Assembly (NCBI GenBank): GCA_018053685.1
Contig: JAGPKW010000027.1
Coordinates: 1-6,756, forward strand
Reading direction: 5' to 3'
Length of the DNA: 6,756 nucleotides
DNA from: Patescibacteria group bacterium
Lineage (GTDB): Bacteria > Patescibacteriota > Patescibacteriia > JAGPKW01
Each line of letters opens with the position of its first letter. The first letter of the stretch is position 1. Of this stretch, positions 5,445 to 6,756 are shown in pieces. The translations under genes were made by a program, and so were the position numbers. Below the pieces are notes generated by a model, which ran no database searches, had not been told where the DNA came from, and was given only the letters and a program-made list of their open reading frames with translations.

Positions 5445-6756
5445 TACTTTTTATAAAACCTTTAAATATGGGATGAGGATCTAGGAATCTAGATTTTAAT
5501 TCTGGATGAAATTGCGTACCTATAAAGAATTTATGGTCCTTTAATTCTATTATTTCAACTAAACTATTATCAGGGGATGTACCAGCTATCAATAAACCAT
5601 TTTTTTCAAATAAGTCCCTATAAGTATTATTAAATTCATATCTATGCCTATGTCTTTCTGAAATTAATTCTGTATTATATAAAGTATAACAAATAGAATT
5701 CTTATTTAATTTACAAGGATAGGCACCAAGTCTCATACTGCCACCGAATTTTTTTATTGCTATATTTTCTTTTTGGCTTTCCATTATATGAATTACAGGA
5801 TTTTTTGTAGATGAATCTATTTCTTCTGTATTGGCATCATATAAGCCACATACATCCCTTGCAAATTCTATTGTTGCAAGTTGCATACCATAACATAAAC
5901 CTAAAAACGGAATATCATGTTCTCGTATATATTTTATAGCATTAATTTTGCCATTTACACCTCTACTACCAAAGCCTCCTGGAATTATTATACCATTATA
6001 TTTCGACAGACCTTCTAATAAACTAATATCTTGCTCATATATTGTAGAATCTATCCAATCTATTTGTGGATTAATATTATAATACCATGCAGCATGTTTT
6101 ATAGCCTCTATTACAGATATATATGAATCTTTCAAAACAAAATCCCCTGTTGTAAAATACTTTCCTATAATGCCTATTTTTACTGTTTTTGTTATCTTTT
6201 TTATTTTATCTACTGAATTTACCCACTCTTCGAAAGACTCATGATCTTCTATTTTATTTTTATACCTCTCCAACTTTAAAATATCTAATATTCTATCTCC
6301 ATAATGATCTTTTTCAAAATTGATTGGAATTTCATATATACATTCAACATCTGGTGCTGAAATTATATTATCTTTTACAACATTACAAAAAATCCCAAGC
6401 TTTTCCTTTCTTGGCTCGTCTAAAGGTTTAGCACCTCTACATAATAGTATATCCGGCTGTATGCCCGCAGAATTCAAACTTCTAACAGCAAATTGGGTAG
6501 GTTTAGTTTTCATCTCTCCAACAACAGAAGGTATGGGCATAAAAGATACCATAACAAACATAACATCCTGCGGATTTTGCATCTTCATCATTCTAGCAGC
6601 TTCTAAAAACAGTAAGTTTTGGTATTCCCCTACAGTTCCCCCTATTTCTATTATTACTATATCGGCATTATTCTTTTCTTGCGCTATTTTTATTCTCCTT
6701 ATAACTTCTTCTGGTATGTGCGGAACGACTTCAACGCATTTACCTTTATATTCTAA
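5437..6756 (-). CDS. pyrG: CTP synthase, N-terminus beyond window
   Basis: The enzyme makes CTP from UTP, ATP and glutamine. The frame is open to the right edge; 439 residues are visible, and by comparison with E. coli about 103 N-terminal residues (with the ATP P-loop) are missing. The internal ATG at 6591 is not the start, because recognisable family sequence runs upstream of it (VVPHIPEEV, EIGGTVGE). Visible marks are the Mg-binding Glu of EIGGTVGE (visible residue 37) and KTKPTQ of the UTP/CTP site (83-88). The glutaminase domain shows PGGFGSRG (259-266), the nucleophile Cys288 in GLCYGMQ, ERHRHRYE (367-374), and His417/Glu419 in FHPE. The ammonia-donor triad is therefore complete. The segment GKYFTTGDFVLKDSY at the domain junction is about five residues longer than in E. 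coli. It is the most upstream visible gene of the co-directional run, and the pilin pair begins 24 bases after its stop. Confidence 0.96.
   Translation of the reverse strand, partial: LEYKGKCVEVVPHIPEEVIRRIKIAQEKNNADIVIIEIGGTVGEYQNLLFLEAARMMKMQNPQDVMFVMVSFMPIPSVVGEMKTKPTQFAVRSLNSAGIQPDILLCRGAKPLDEPRKEKLGIFCNVVKDNIISAPDVECIYEIPINFEKDHYGDRILDILKLERYKNKIEDHESFEEWVNSVDKIKKITKTVKIGIIGKYFTTGDFVLKDSYISVIEAIKHAAWYYNINPQIDWIDSTIYEQDISLLEGLSKYNGIIIPGGFGSRGVNGKINAIKYIREHDIPFLGLCYGMQLATIEFARDVCGLYDANTEEIDSSTKNPVIHIMESQKENIAIKKFGGSMRLGAYPCKLNKNSICYTLYNTELISERHRHRYEFNNTYRDLFEKNGLLIAGTSPDNSLVEIIELKDHKFFIGTQFHPELKSRFLDPHPIFKGFIKSMI

Noticed and set aside
5437..6591. pyrG starting at the internal ATG at 6591
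   Set aside because: The 55 upstream codons encode conserved CTP synthase sequence including EIGGTVGE, so the gene is simply cut by the window edge.

Overview
This is an AT-rich window (well under one third G+C by eye) with eight protein genes, all on the minus strand, packed tightly with gaps of 3 to about 100 bases. Several traits suggest a reduced bacterial genome of the Candidate Phyla Radiation (Patescibacteria, probably Parcubacteria-like). These are a strongly shortened alanyl-tRNA synthetase, two small VirB2/TrbC-like pilin proteins of a family frequent in those bacteria, a DUF4012 protein, a WecG/TagA enzyme with a hydrophobic insert, and near-absence of Shine-Dalgarno sequences. The lineage is inferred from protein character, not from a marker gene. 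TGA serves as a stop and TGG encodes Trp, so the standard bacterial code applies.

In transcription order (right to left) the window begins inside pyrG (CTP synthase, N-terminus cut off at the right edge). Next come two tandem 134-residue pilin-like membrane proteins, a WecG/TagA/CpsF glycosyltransferase, alaS, dut (dUTPase), a short ribosome hibernation factor (hpf/raiA), and a DUF4012 membrane protein cut off at the left edge. A low-GC hairpin with a U-run directly after dut probably ends the upstream transcription unit. A possible extended -10 promoter overlaps the end of pyrG and would serve the pilin pair. Weaker promoter candidates precede alaS and hpf.

The genes fall into three themes. 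Pyrimidine nucleotide supply is represented by pyrG and dut. Translation and its shutdown are represented by alaS and hpf. The cell envelope or surface is represented by the two pilin-like proteins, the glycosyltransferase and DUF4012. No intergenic stretch exceeds about 100 bases, and I see no RNA gene, insertion sequence, CRISPR array or plus-strand gene.

The points most worth a second look are the compact AlaRS, which lacks both the beta-barrel linker and the C-terminal domain and carries Gln where Asp is expected at a tRNA-reading position; the duplicated pilin pair with no secretion ATPase beside it; the membrane-like insert in the WecG/TagA enzyme; and the lack of ribosome binding sites.
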